DNA of 64,000 bases from Streptomyces actinomycinicus (GCF_016741775.1 NZ_JAERRK010000008.1:248001-312000), one strand, 5' to 3'. Positions 32,646 through 40,761 are shown, counted from the first letter of the stretch. Program-made: numbers and translations. Notes: generated by a model from the letters alone, not told the origin.

Positions 32646-34058
32646 CTAGGGCGATTCGAGTGCCGGGGCCGGTCGGCGGCTCCGGGTGCCGAGATGGTGG
32701 AAGAACAGATTGAGCAGGACTGCCACGAGGGCGCCGGCGCTGATGCCGGAACCGAGCACGGTCTGCGCCCAGGCCGGGAAGTCGGCGTAGAAGGCCGGTG
32801 CGGCCAGCGGGATGATGCCGGCGCCGAGGGCCACGGCCACCAGGATGATGTTGGAGCTGTCGTCCAGGCCCGCCCCGGACAGCGTACGGATGCCGCTGAC
32901 GGCGATCGAGCCGAAGAGCACGATACCCGCGCCGCCGAGCACCGGCATGGGGACCAGCGAGACGACGGCGCCGAGGACCGGGAACGCACCGAGCACGAGC
33001 AGGGCGCCGCCCGCGACGGCGACGACGTAGCGGCTGCGCACCCGGGTGAGCGAGACGACACCGACGTTCTGTGCGAAGGCGGAGGTGGGGAAGCCGCCGA
33101 AGACCGGGCCGAGCAGGGTGGCGATGCCGTCGGTGCGCAGGCCGCGGGTGATGGTTCCCGCGTCGGCGCGGCGGTCGCAGATCTCGCCGAGGGCGAGCAT
33201 GCCGGCGCTGGACTCGGTCATCAGCACCAGCATCACGATGCACAGCGACAGGACGGCCGCGGGCTGGAACTCGGGCGCGCCGAAGGCGAACGGGGTGGGC
33301 AGCGCGGCGACGGGCGCCGACTTCAGTCCGCTGAAGTCGGCCATGCCGAACGGGATCGCGGCCAGGGTGCCGATGAGGAGCCCGAAGAGCAGGGCGATCT
33401 GTCGGACGAAGCCGCGGCCGAAGCGCTGGATCAGCAGGATGACGGCGAGCGTGAACCCGGCGAGCGCGAGGTGCCGCATGGCTCCGAAGTCGGCGGCGGT
33501 CCTGTCGCCGCCCTGCGCCCAGCTCACCGGCACGGGCATCAGCGTCACACCGATCAGGGTGATGACCACGCCGGTGACCAGGGGCGGGAAGTACCGGAGC
33601 AGCCGGCCGAAGAACGGGCCGAGCGCCAGGCAGAAGACGCCGGCGACCATCACCGCGCCGTAGATCGCGGGGAGTTGGTGGCCCTTGCCGTTGGTCTCGG
33701 CGATGGCGAGGATCGGGGCGATGCCGGCGGAGGAGGCGGCGTTGACGAAGGGCAGCCGGTTGCCGACGAGGCCCTTGACGCCGATGGTCTGCAGGACGGT
33801 CGCGACGCCGGCGATGAGCAGGCTCGCGGCGATCAGCCGGGTGCGGGCCGCGATGTCGAGTCCGCAGGCCTGGCCGATGATGAGCGGAGGAGTGACAACG
33901 CCCGCGTACATCGCGGCGATGTGCTGGAGTGCGGCGGGGACGAGCCGCGAGAAGTGGAGCTTCTCGTCCACCGGGTGCACGGACGTGACGGCGTCCTCGG
34001 TGTGCACCGGCGGGGTGGAACACGGGGCTGTGGCGGGCCCCTTCGCAGGCTGTGCCAT
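32646..34058 (-). CDS. NCS2 nucleobase:cation symporter (urate/xanthine permease), copy 2
   Basis: A 470-residue NCS2 transporter, clearly paralogous to copy 1 (ALQHIAAMYAGVVTPPLIIG, FAQNVGVVSLTRVRSRYVV). It lies directly after urate oxidase with a 64-nt gap and is followed after 69 nt by 8-oxoguanine deaminase, so it belongs to the uraD-uraH-uricase operon and is the likely urate or xanthine importer. ATG 34058 is preceded by GGAGGGAA. The N-terminal 25 residues are unstructured. Confidence 0.92.
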   Translation of the reverse strand: MAQPAKGPATAPCSTPPVHTEDAVTSVHPVDEKLHFSRLVPAALQHIAAMYAGVVTPPLIIGQACGLDIAARTRLIAASLLIAGVATVLQTIGVKGLVGNRLPFVNAASSAGIAPILAIAETNGKGHQLPAIYGAVMVAGVFCLALGPFFGRLLRYFPPLVTGVVITLIGVTLMPVPVSWAQGGDRTAADFGAMRHLALAGFTLAVILLIQRFGRGFVRQIALLFGLLIGTLAAIPFGMADFSGLKSAPVAALPTPFAFGAPEFQPAAVLSLCIVMLVLMTESSAGMLALGEICDRRADAGTITRGLRTDGIATLLGPVFGGFPTSAFAQNVGVVSLTRVRSRYVVAVAGGALLVLGAFPVLGAVVSLVPMPVLGGAGIVLFGSIAVSGIRTLSGAGLDDSSNIILVAVALGAGIIPLAAPAFYADFPAWAQTVLGSGISAGALVAVLLNLFFHHLGTRSRRPAPALESP

Positions 34059-34122
34059 TTCGTTCCCTCCGGTGTTGCGCGCCCCCGGCCGGCGGGCCGG
34101 GGGCGGGGGCGCGCGTCCCGCG

Positions 34123-35046
34123 TCAGAGGTTGGTCATGTCGACCGGGATACGGGCCTCACAGCCGTCCCGCAGGATGGTGGCCTCGATGAGGCCGTAGGG
34201 GCGGTCGGCCGCGTAGTAGACCTCGTTGTCGTTCTTGAGTCCGAACGGCTCCAGGTCCACCAGGAAGTGGTGCTTGTTCGGCAGCGAGAAGCGGACCTCG
34301 TCGATCTCGCCGCGGTTGTTGATGATGCGCGAACCCATCTGGTAGAGGGTCTGCTGCAGCGAGAGGGAGTACGTCTCGGCGAAGGCCTGGAGCATGTGCT
34401 TCTTGACCTGCTCGTAGGACTTCTCCCAGTTGGGCATCTTCTGCTCGTCGTCGGTCCAGTTGAACCGCCAGCGGCCGGAGACCTGGGTGGCCAGGATGCG
34501 GTCGTACGCCTCCTGGAGGGTGGTGTACTTGTCCTTGATGTAGCCCCAGAACTCGGAGTTGGTCGAGTTCATCACGACCAGGTCCTTCAGGCCGGAGACC
34601 ACCTCCCACTTCTCGCCGTCGTAGGTGATCTGGGTGACGCGGACCTCCTGGCCCTTGCGGACGAAGGAGTGCTTGACCTCGTCGGCGCCGATGAACTTGG
34701 AGTTGGCGTCGGAGGTCTCGATCCGCTCCCAGGCGTACTCCTCGATCCGGATCCGGGCGCGCTGGATCGGCTCCTGCGAGGTGACGAAGTGGCGGGCGAG
34801 GTGGATGCCGAACTGCTCGGCGGACTCGATGCCGTATTCCTTGGCGAACGCGTACACCGTGTTCTTGGTGGTGTCGGTCGGCAGGCAGTTGGCGTTCGAG
34901 CCGGAGTAGTGGACCTCTTCCAGGTCGCCGCTCAGCGCCACGGACACGTTGAGGTCCTTGATGTGGTGGGTCGCGCCGTCCCGCGTGATCTTTACGACTC
35001 GGTTCTCGGCCTTGCCGTACTGGTTCTGTCCCAGGATGGTCGGCAT
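34123..35046 (-). CDS. uox: Urate oxidase (uricase)
   Basis: A 307-residue cofactor-free urate oxidase, converting urate and O2 to 5-hydroxyisourate and H2O2. It begins MPTILGQNQYGKAENRVVKI with the catalytic Lys (near 12) and has LPTDTTKNTVYAFAKE with the catalytic Thr (near 57-59). The internal duplication is visible in NSTNSEFWGYIKDKYTTL and QVSGRWRFNW, and the PROSITE region has MNST rather than the usual LKST. It starts 4 nt after the uraH stop. It makes H2O2, and a catalase lies 4 kb away in the same gene group. Confidence 0.96.
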   Translation of the reverse strand: MPTILGQNQYGKAENRVVKITRDGATHHIKDLNVSVALSGDLEEVHYSGSNANCLPTDTTKNTVYAFAKEYGIESAEQFGIHLARHFVTSQEPIQRARIRIEEYAWERIETSDANSKFIGADEVKHSFVRKGQEVRVTQITYDGEKWEVVSGLKDLVVMNSTNSEFWGYIKDKYTTLQEAYDRILATQVSGRWRFNWTDDEQKMPNWEKSYEQVKKHMLQAFAETYSLSLQQTLYQMGSRIINNRGEIDEVRFSLPNKHHFLVDLEPFGLKNDNEVYYAADRPYGLIEATILRDGCEARIPVDMTNL

Positions 35047-35049
35047 TAG

Positions 35050-35445
35050 CTAGCTCCCTCGGTAAACGGAGTAGCCGAACGGGTTGAGCAGCAGCGGTAC
35101 GTGGTAGTGCTCGCCCGGCTTGACGGCGAACGTGATCGCCACCTCCGGGAAGAACACACCGGGTCCGCTGTCCCGATTCGCGGGGGCGTCCTGCTGCGCA
35201 TCGGCTTGCTTCTTCTCGAAATACGGCTCGACGGCGAAGTCCAGCCGTACGTGGGTCGTCCCTTCCGGCAGCGCCGGCAGGTCCTTGCACCGGCCGTCGG
35301 CGTCGGTCGCGGAGCCACCGAGGGGCTGCCAGTCCCTGTCGCGCCCGGAGCGGGCGGCGAGCTGGACGGCGACGCCCTCGGCGGGGCGGCCGATCGAGGT
35401 GTCCAGGATGTGTGTGGACACGGAGGCGGTGGTGCTGGTGCTCAT
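35050..35445 (-). CDS. uraH: 5-hydroxyisourate hydrolase (transthyretin-like)
   Basis: A 131-residue transthyretin-related HIU hydrolase acting on the uricase product. It has STHILDTSIGRPAEGVAV at the N-terminus and ends with the signature YHVPLLLNPFGYSVYRGS, equivalent to YRGS of the family. Conserved His near the N-terminus, Arg in the middle (VRLDFAVEPYF) and the terminal YRGS are present. It is joined to uraD by a 4-nt gap and precedes uox by 3 nt, so the three genes are translationally linked and in catalytic order reversed along the operon. Confidence 0.95.
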   Translation of the reverse strand: MSTSTTASVSTHILDTSIGRPAEGVAVQLAARSGRDRDWQPLGGSATDADGRCKDLPALPEGTTHVRLDFAVEPYFEKKQADAQQDAPANRDSGPGVFFPEVAITFAVKPGEHYHVPLLLNPFGYSVYRGS

Positions 35446-35449
35446 GGTG

Positions 35450-35962
35450 TCAGGCGTCCTCTTCGACGAGTCGGGCCAGTCGGATGCGGTTGATCTTGCC
35501 CAGCTCGGTGCGGACGATCTCCCGCTCCTGCTCCGGGGAGTTGCCGATCCGCTCCTTGACCGCGTCCCGCATCTGCTCGCCGGTCCGGCCGCTGGCGCAG
35601 ATGAGGAAGACGTGCCCGAACTTCTCCTGGTAGGCCAGGTTCAGTTCGAGCATCTCCGTCTTCAGCTCGTCGGAGGCGCCGGCCATGCCGCGCTGCTCGC
35701 GGGCGGAGGTCGGGTCGCCGGGCTTGGGGCGCCCGATCGGCGGGTGCCCGGCCATCGCCTCCTGAAGGTCCGCGGTGGTCAGCTCGGCCATGGCGGCGTC
35801 GCCGGCGTTGTAAAGGTCCTCCGCGGTGGCGTACGGGCGGCCGGCGAGAAGTCGCCTGGCCCACTCGGTGGAGGCGCACGCCTCGTGGAGGGCGGCGAGC
35901 GCCGCCGGCTCCTCCAGGTCGTTGAACCGGGCCAGGCCCGGGGGCGTGGAAGTCGAAGTCAC
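35450..35962 (-). CDS. uraD: OHCU decarboxylase
   Basis: A 170-residue 2-oxo-4-hydroxy-4-carboxy-5-ureidoimidazoline decarboxylase, the step that yields S-allantoin. The catalytic histidine lies in AGHPPIGRP near residue 73, and the family phrase AYQEKFGHVFLICASGRT near 115 is intact. GTG 35962 follows GGAGG. It is the first gene of a minus-strand operon (uraD-uraH-uox-permease-deaminase) whose leader carries a TTCAAC palindrome at 36036-36052 but no TTCC pair. That suggests a regulator other than AllR. Confidence 0.95.
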   Translation of the reverse strand: MTSTSTPPGLARFNDLEEPAALAALHEACASTEWARRLLAGRPYATAEDLYNAGDAAMAELTTADLQEAMAGHPPIGRPKPGDPTSAREQRGMAGASDELKTEMLELNLAYQEKFGHVFLICASGRTGEQMRDAVKERIGNSPEQEREIVRTELGKINRIRLARLVEEDA

Positions 35963-36035
35963 GGGAGCCTCCGTGGCCGGATTCGGCCTTCGTGCTGAAC
36001 GGGCTGCCGATAGCTAACGCCCCCGGAAACGCCAC

Positions 36036-36052
36036 GTCAACACTTTGTTGAA
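36036..36052. promoter_or_regulatory. Candidate operator of the uricase operon
   Basis: GTCAACACTTTGTTGAA lies 74 nt upstream of the uraD start and matches the TTCAACA-N3-TGTTGAA class seen before allB, aceB and katA. Confidence 0.6.
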
Positions 36053-36078
36053 AAATCCGCGTAACAAGAGGGACCCGG

Positions 36079-36150
36079 CGGCTGGGGCGGCAGCCCCCGA
36101 AGGGGCGCGAGGAACGGCGCGATCAGCCACCGCCATGCAGCAGCCGCCCG
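36079..36150. repeat. REP-like Streptomyces intergenic element
   Basis: The stretch with CCCCCGAAGGGGCGCGAGG, then AACGGCGCGATCAGCCAC, resembles a small repeat I recall as common in Streptomyces intergenic DNA (GGGGCGCGGGGAACTGCGCGA-type, here variant). It can fold, with CCCCGAAGGGG as a core hairpin. It sits between the uraD promoter and the 36202 gene stop and may terminate the latter. Confidence 0.5.
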
Positions 36151-36201
36151 ACGACACCCGTGGCACCCCCGAGGCACACTCGGCCGCCCCCGGCCGAGCG
36201 C

Positions 36202-36564
36202 CTACGCACCCTTCTCCCGGTTGAGGTAGTTGTAGACGGTGAAGCGGCTGACGCCGAGCGCGCTCGCCACGGTCTCCACCCCGTGGCGCACGGCGAAGGC
36301 GCCCCGCGCCTCCAGTATGCGCACCACCTCCTGCTTCGCCTTTCGGTCCAGGTCGGCCAGCGGCCGGCCCTGCCGGCGCTCCATGGCGGCGAGGATGTGG
36401 TCGAGGGAGTCGGCCAGCTGGGGCAGGCGTACGGCGACCACGTCGACGCCCTCCCAGGCGAGGACCACGTCCTCGGCGCCGGCCTCGTCGGGCGGGATGA
36501 TCTCCCCGCCCATGGCGTCGACCAGCGGCTTCACGGCCGCGATGAAGGGCTCGTCCCCGGTCAT
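36202..36564 (-). CDS. Small DauR/YheO-like HTH protein
   Basis: A 120-residue DNA-binding candidate. The C-terminal 45 residues (RILEARGAFAVRHGVETVASALGVSRFTVYNYLNRE, in adjoining segments) form an HTH like that of DauR/YheO-family regulators. The N-terminal 70 residues (VLAWEGVDVVAVRLPQLADSLDHILAAMERR) are much shorter than the usual PAS-like sensor. It overlaps the upstream 36561 gene by 4 nt (ATGA). It lies between the uricase operon and hyi and is the only unassigned HTH gene of the purine region, which makes it a candidate reader of the TTCAAC motif; that is inference. Confidence 0.7.
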   Translation of the reverse strand: MTGDEPFIAAVKPLVDAMGGEIIPPDEAGAEDVVLAWEGVDVVAVRLPQLADSLDHILAAMERRQGRPLADLDRKAKQEVVRILEARGAFAVRHGVETVASALGVSRFTVYNYLNREKGA

Positions 36565-36830
36565 CTATCGCCCTCCCCGCTCTCGTCGCCGATCACGTTG
36601 ACCTGCAGCGAGACCCGGGTGGCACCGGCCTCCAGGCTCTTGCGCAGCAGCGCGTCCACGGCGGTGAGCACGCGGTCGGCGCCACCCTCGGCCGTGTTGC
36701 CGAACGGGCCGACGTCGACGGCGTCCAGCTGGGCCGTCTCGATGACCTCCCGCGCCGCCAGGGCGTGCGCGGGCGCCTCGTCCAGGTCGAACGGTTCGGT
36801 CGTGAACTCCACTCTCAATCGCACGCGCAC
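36561..36830 (-). CDS. MTH1187/thiamine-binding-like small protein
   Basis: An 89-residue protein with RVEFTTEPFDLDEAPAHALAAREVI at the N-terminus and DVGPFGNTAEGGADRVL, EAGATRVSLQVNVI at the C-terminus. The spacing of GNTAEG, the helix and the last strand is like the MTH1187/YkoF superfamily, whose members bind thiamine or pyrimidine ligands as oligomers. The match is by eye and partial. GTG 36830 is nominal; several GTG codons follow within 15 nt and the ribosome site is weak. It is co-translated with the HTH gene and divergent from hyi. Confidence 0.55.
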   Translation of the reverse strand: MRVRLRVEFTTEPFDLDEAPAHALAAREVIETAQLDAVDVGPFGNTAEGGADRVLTAVDALLRKSLEAGATRVSLQVNVIGDESGEGDR

Positions 36831-36918
36831 AACCTAACGCCCGGGACGGCCCTGCGGGCAGCCCTGCCGGACCACGTGACGGACCCCCCTTGACAAGCGG
36901 CGACACACGGCGGCAATC

Positions 36919-36954
36919 TTCCATTACGCAGAAACGAACTTCCGTAATACGGAA
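36919..36954. promoter_or_regulatory. Paired TTCC boxes upstream of hyi
   Basis: TTCCATTACGCAGAA (36919-36933) and TTCCGTAATACGGAA (36940-36954) start exactly 21 bp apart. The second is nearly a perfect palindrome. They sit 30 nt before hyi and may also influence the divergent HTH operon. Confidence 0.7.
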
Positions 36955-36983
36955 TCTGGACAACGGAAGGGAGCGCGGCCCGA

Positions 36984-37823
36984 ATGGGATTTGCAGACCA
37001 GCGCTTCAACGTCAACCTGTCGATCCTCTTCACGGAACTCCCGCTCCTGGAGCGTCCCGCGGCCGCCGCCGCGGCGGGCTTCTCCGCGGTCGAGCTGTGG
37101 TGGCCCTGGATCGACTCCCCCACCCCCGAGCAGTCCGAGCTGGACGCCCTGAAGAAGGCGATCGAGGACGCGGGCGTGCAGCTCACCGGGCTGAACTTCT
37201 ACGCCGGTCAGCTGCCGGGCCCCGACCGCGGTGCCCTTTCGGTGCCCGGCGCGGAGTCGGAGAAGTTCCGCGCCAACATCGATGTCGCCGCCGGCTTCGC
37301 GGCCTCCCTCGGCTGCAAGGCGCTCAACGCGCTGTACGGCAACCGCGTCGAGGGCGTGGACCCGGCCGAGCAGGACGCGCTCGCCCTGGAGAACCTGGTC
37401 CTCGCGGCGCAGGCGGCCCACCGGATCGGCGCGATCCTGCTGATCGAGGCCCTCAATCAGCCCGAGTCGCCGCTGTACCCGCTGGTGTCGGCACCGGCCG
37501 CGGTCGGCGTCGTCGACAAGGTCAACGCGGCGACCGGTCTCGGGAACGCCACGTTCCTCATGGACCTGTACCACCTGTCCATGAACGGCGAGGACCTGCC
37601 CGCGGTCATCGAGCGGTACGCGGCGAAGACCGGGCACGTGCAGATCGCCGACAACCCCGGCCGCGGCGCCCCCGGGACGGGTTCGCTCCCGCTGGAGGAG
37701 CTGCTCGGCCAGCTGAGGAAGGCCGGTTACGACGGCTGGGTCGGCCTCGAGTACAAGCCGGGCGACCGCCCGAGCGCCGAGGCCTTCGACTGGCTCCCGC
37801 GCGAAGCGCGCGCCGCGCGCTGA
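36984..37823 (+). CDS. hyi: Hydroxypyruvate isomerase
   Basis: A 279-residue TIM-barrel isomerase interconverting hydroxypyruvate and tartronate semialdehyde. It has FNVNLSILFTELPLLER at the start, GFSAVELWWPW (metal-site Glu), LLIEALNQ, FLMDLYHLSMNGED and HVQIADNPGRGAPGTG, all typical of Hyi. It is the first gene of hyi-glxR (41-nt gap), which handles the product of glyoxylate carboligase. Two TTCC boxes lie immediately upstream. The ATG at 36984 has GGAAGGGAG ahead. Confidence 0.95.
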   Translation: MGFADQRFNVNLSILFTELPLLERPAAAAAAGFSAVELWWPWIDSPTPEQSELDALKKAIEDAGVQLTGLNFYAGQLPGPDRGALSVPGAESEKFRANIDVAAGFAASLGCKALNALYGNRVEGVDPAEQDALALENLVLAAQAAHRIGAILLIEALNQPESPLYPLVSAPAAVGVVDKVNAATGLGNATFLMDLYHLSMNGEDLPAVIERYAAKTGHVQIADNPGRGAPGTGSLPLEELLGQLRKAGYDGWVGLEYKPGDRPSAEAFDWLPREARAAR

Positions 37824-37864
37824 ACCCCCGACTTCGCCAAGCAGTGCAGAGAGGCACCCCTGAT

Positions 37865-38755
37865 ATGAGCAACCTCCCCAAGATCGCCTGGATCGGCCTC
37901 GGCATCATGGGCTCCCCCATGTCCGAGAACCTGATCAAGGCGGGTTACCAGGTCACCGGCTTCACGCTGGAGCAGGACAAGCTGGACCGGCTGGCCGCCG
38001 CCGGCGGCACCGCGGCCGGCTCGATCGCCGAGGCCGTGCGCGACGCCGACGTCGTGATCACCATGGTGCCCGCCTCCCCGCAGGTCGAGGCCATCTCCTA
38101 CGGCCCCGACGGCATCCTGGAGAACGCGCGGCAGGGCGCCCTGCTGATCGACATGTCCTCGATCACCCCGCAGACCTCCGTGGACCTCGCCAAGGCCGCC
38201 GCGGACAAGGGCATCCGGGTACTGGACGCCCCCGTGTCGGGCGGCGAGGCCGGTGCCATCGAGGCCGTACTGTCGATCATGGTCGGTGGCGAGCGGGCCG
38301 ACTTCGACGAGGCCAAGCCGGTCTTCGACGCCCTCGGCAAGACCATCGTGCTGTGCGGTCCGCACGGCTCCGGCCAGACCGTGAAGGCGGCCAACCAGCT
38401 GATCGTCGCCGTGAACATCCAGGCGTGCGCCGAGGCCGTGGTCTTCCTGGAGAAGTCCGGCGTGGACCTGCAGGCCGCGCTGGACGTCCTCAACGGCGGC
38501 CTCGCCGGCTCGACCGTGCTGACGCGCAAGAAGGACAACTTCCTCAACCGCGACTTCAAGCCGGGCTTCCGCATCGACCTGCACCACAAGGACATGGGCA
38601 TCGTCACCGACGCCGCCCGCAACGTCGGTGCGGCCCTGCCGGTCGGCGCCGTGGTCGCCCAGCTGGTGGCCTCGCTGCGCGCCCAGGGCGACGGCGGCCT
38701 GGACCACTCGGCCCTGCTGCGGGCCGTGGAGCGCCTGTCCGGCGCCCAGGTCTGA
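37865..38755 (+). CDS. glxR: Tartronate semialdehyde reductase (2-hydroxy-3-oxopropionate reductase)
   Basis: A 296-residue beta-hydroxyacid dehydrogenase reducing tartronate semialdehyde to glycerate. Landmarks are IAWIGLGIMGSPMSENL (NAD site), DAPVSGGEAGA (substrate site), the catalytic lysine in GQTVKAANQLIVA near residue 171 and FKPGFRIDLHHKD. The ATG 37865 follows GAGAGG at a rather long distance. It completes the glycerate branch with Gcl and Hyi, and is followed by a large terminator hairpin before katA. Confidence 0.95.
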   Translation: MSNLPKIAWIGLGIMGSPMSENLIKAGYQVTGFTLEQDKLDRLAAAGGTAAGSIAEAVRDADVVITMVPASPQVEAISYGPDGILENARQGALLIDMSSITPQTSVDLAKAAADKGIRVLDAPVSGGEAGAIEAVLSIMVGGERADFDEAKPVFDALGKTIVLCGPHGSGQTVKAANQLIVAVNIQACAEAVVFLEKSGVDLQAALDVLNGGLAGSTVLTRKKDNFLNRDFKPGFRIDLHHKDMGIVTDAARNVGAALPVGAVVAQLVASLRAQGDGGLDHSALLRAVERLSGAQV

Positions 38756-38771
38756 CAGCCCTCCCCCAGAC

Positions 38772-38833
38772 TTCCGGGCCGCGGCGCCGCTGACACCTGT
38801 CCTGTCGCGCCCAGGCGGCGCCGCGGCCCGGAA
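38772..38833 (+). terminator. Large terminator hairpin between glxR and katA
   Basis: A perfect 19-bp inverted repeat (38772-38790 with 38815-38833) with a 24-nt loop, starting 16 nt after the glxR stop. It ends six nt before the katA operator palindrome. Confidence 0.88.
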
Positions 38834-38838
38834 TCTAC

Positions 38839-38893
38839 TTCAACAAACTGTTGACGCTCAGATCGCCCCACTCCTAGGCTCCACGAAGCGGAA
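38839..38893. promoter_or_regulatory. katA control region
   Basis: TTCAACAAACTGTTGAC (38839-38855) matches the TTCAACA-N3-TGTTGAA class. CTCCACGAAGCGGAA (38879-38893) resembles the TTCC-N7-GGAA boxes with one change, and 21 bp further only a left half (TTCC at 38900) is kept. GCGGAAAC and GTTTCCGC (38888-38905) form another small palindrome. The catalase start follows 25 nt after it. Confidence 0.5.
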
Positions 38894-38929
38894 ACAGGTT
38901 TCCGCTGACACCCGCACGGAAGGTCCACG

Positions 38930-40408
38930 ATGTCGAAGCGCGTGCACACGGCGCGAACTCTCACCACGGAGTCCGGCGCCCCGGTCGCAGACAACCAGAA
39001 TTCCGCCTCCGCCGGCATCGGCGGCCCGCTCCTGATCCAGGACCAGCAGCTGCTGGAGAAGCTCGCGCGTTTCAACCGCGAGCGCATCCCGGAGCGTGTG
39101 GTGCACGCCCGTGGCTCCGGCGCGTACGGCCACTTCGAGGTGACGGACGACGTCACCGGCTACACCCACGCCGACTTCCTCGGCGAGATCGGCAAGCGCA
39201 CCGAGGTGTTCGTGCGCTTCTCGACGGTCGCCGACTCCCTCGGCGGTGCCGACGCGGTCCGTGACCCGCGGGGCTTCGCGGTGAAGTTCTACACCGAAGA
39301 GGGCAACTACGACCTCGTCGGGAACAACACCCCGGTGTTCTTCATCAAGGACCCGATCAAGTTCCCCGACTTCATCCACTCGCAGAAGCGGGACCCGTTC
39401 ACGGGCAAGCAGGAGCCCGACAACGTCTGGGACTTCTGGGCGCACGCCCCCGAGGCCACCCACCAGGTCACCTGGCTGATGGGCGACCGCGGCATCCCGG
39501 CGTCGTACCGGCACATGAACGGCTACGGCTCGCACACCTACCAGTGGACGAACGCGGAGGGCGAGGCCTTCTTCGTCAAGTACCACTTCAAGACGAACCA
39601 GGGCATCCGCAGCCTGTCCGCCGAGCAGGCGCAGGAACTGGTCGGCAAGGACGCCAACTCCCACCAGACCGACCTGCTCCAGGCGATCGAGCGCGGCGTG
39701 CACCCGTCCTGGACGCTGTACGTCCAGATCATGCCCGCGGCCGAGGCGGCGGACTACCGCTTCAACCCGTTCGACCTGACCAAGGTCTGGCCGCACAAGG
39801 ACTACCCGCTGCAGCGCGTGGGCCGCCTGGTCCTCGACCGCAACCCCGACAACGTGTTCGCCGAGGTCGAGCAGGCCGCGTTCTCCCCGAACAACTTCGT
39901 GCCCGGCATCGGCCCGTCCCCGGACAAGATGCTCCAGGGCCGCCTGTTCGCCTACGCCGACGCCCACCGCTACCGTCTCGGTGTCAACCACACCCTGCTC
40001 GCCGTGAACGCCCCCAAGGCGGTTCCGGGCGGCGCCCGGAACTACGGCCGTGACGGCTACATGGCGGTCAACGGCCAGGGCCGCGGTGCCAAGAACTACG
40101 AGCCGAACTCCTACGACGGCCCGGTCGAGACCGGCCGCCCGCTGTCGGCTCCGCTGGCGGTCGCCGGCCACACCGGCACCCACGAGGCTCCGCTCCACAC
40201 CAAGGACGACGACTTCTTCCAGGCGGGCGAGCTGTACCGCCTGATGTCGGAGGACGAGAAGTCCCGCCTGGTCGCGAACATCGCCGGCGGCCTCTCGCAG
40301 GTGTCCCGCGACGACGTGATCGAGAAGAACCTGGCTCACTTCCACGCCGCCGACCCCGAGTACGGCAAGCGCGTGGAGGAGGCGGTCCGCGCACTGCGCG
40401 AGGACTGA
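38930..40408 (+). CDS. katA: Catalase (clade 3 type, small subunit)
   Basis: A 492-residue monofunctional heme catalase. The catalytic histidine region RVVHARGSGAYGHFEV is near residue 50, the distal Asn in DPRGFAVKFYTEEGNYDLVGNN near 115, and the proximal heme tyrosine in RLFAYADAHRYRLGVNH near 340. Its length fits the small-subunit class. It sits between the hyi-glxR and gcl genes, and its promoter shares a motif with the uricase operon, so it is probably induced to remove uricase-derived H2O2. The upstream region has no obvious Fur-type box. Confidence 0.96.
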   Translation: MSKRVHTARTLTTESGAPVADNQNSASAGIGGPLLIQDQQLLEKLARFNRERIPERVVHARGSGAYGHFEVTDDVTGYTHADFLGEIGKRTEVFVRFSTVADSLGGADAVRDPRGFAVKFYTEEGNYDLVGNNTPVFFIKDPIKFPDFIHSQKRDPFTGKQEPDNVWDFWAHAPEATHQVTWLMGDRGIPASYRHMNGYGSHTYQWTNAEGEAFFVKYHFKTNQGIRSLSAEQAQELVGKDANSHQTDLLQAIERGVHPSWTLYVQIMPAAEAADYRFNPFDLTKVWPHKDYPLQRVGRLVLDRNPDNVFAEVEQAAFSPNNFVPGIGPSPDKMLQGRLFAYADAHRYRLGVNHTLLAVNAPKAVPGGARNYGRDGYMAVNGQGRGAKNYEPNSYDGPVETGRPLSAPLAVAGHTGTHEAPLHTKDDDFFQAGELYRLMSEDEKSRLVANIAGGLSQVSRDDVIEKNLAHFHAADPEYGKRVEEAVRALRED

Positions 40409-40534
40409 GACCGGGCAACCACGAAGCAGCGTACGGGATCTGACGGGAGGTCATGATCCCGTGCGCGGCCCGCGCAGTACGCCGGACGGCCCGGATGAGG
40501 GGTGGTCGCCGGGCGGAGGGCGCGGGCAGGGCGA

Positions 40535-40633
40535 GGACCGCGGTGGCTTGCGAGCCAGTGCGGTGGTGAAGGATCCGGGTCCCCTTTTCGACCAGAGGGA
40601 AGGGGTCCGGCTCCGTCGCGGCCACCGCGGTCC
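40535..40633. other. Structured region downstream of catalase
   Basis: A perfect 13-bp inverted repeat (40535-40547 with 40621-40633, GGACCGCGGTGGC and its complement) encloses 73 nt. Inside, CCCCTT and AAGGGG form another stem (about 40575-40605). It lies in the 405-bp gap 40409-40814, where I see no gene. It may be a 3' UTR structure or a small RNA. Confidence 0.45.
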
Positions 40634-40731
40634 CAGCCAGCCCCCGGCGACGGGGGCCACCCGCTCCGTCCGGCGGCGCGAATGTCCTGTCGCGCCCAGC
40701 CTCGCGCCGTCGGACGGCCACCATGTGACAC

Positions 40732-40761
40732 CGAAGCGCCCCCTGCCCGGGGGGCGCTTCG
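40732..40761 (+). terminator. Hairpin upstream of the 40815 gene
   Basis: A perfect 12-bp inverted repeat (40732-40743 with 40750-40761) with a 6-nt loop ends 53 nt before the start of the small 40815 gene. It may terminate a transcript from katA or attenuate the small gene. Confidence 0.6.

Noticed and set aside
31374..34190. A plus-strand open frame of over 900 codons opposite the deaminase and permease genes
   Set aside because: It is a shadow of well-supported minus-strand genes, with a composition typical of antisense frames (Gly/Val/Asp-rich).
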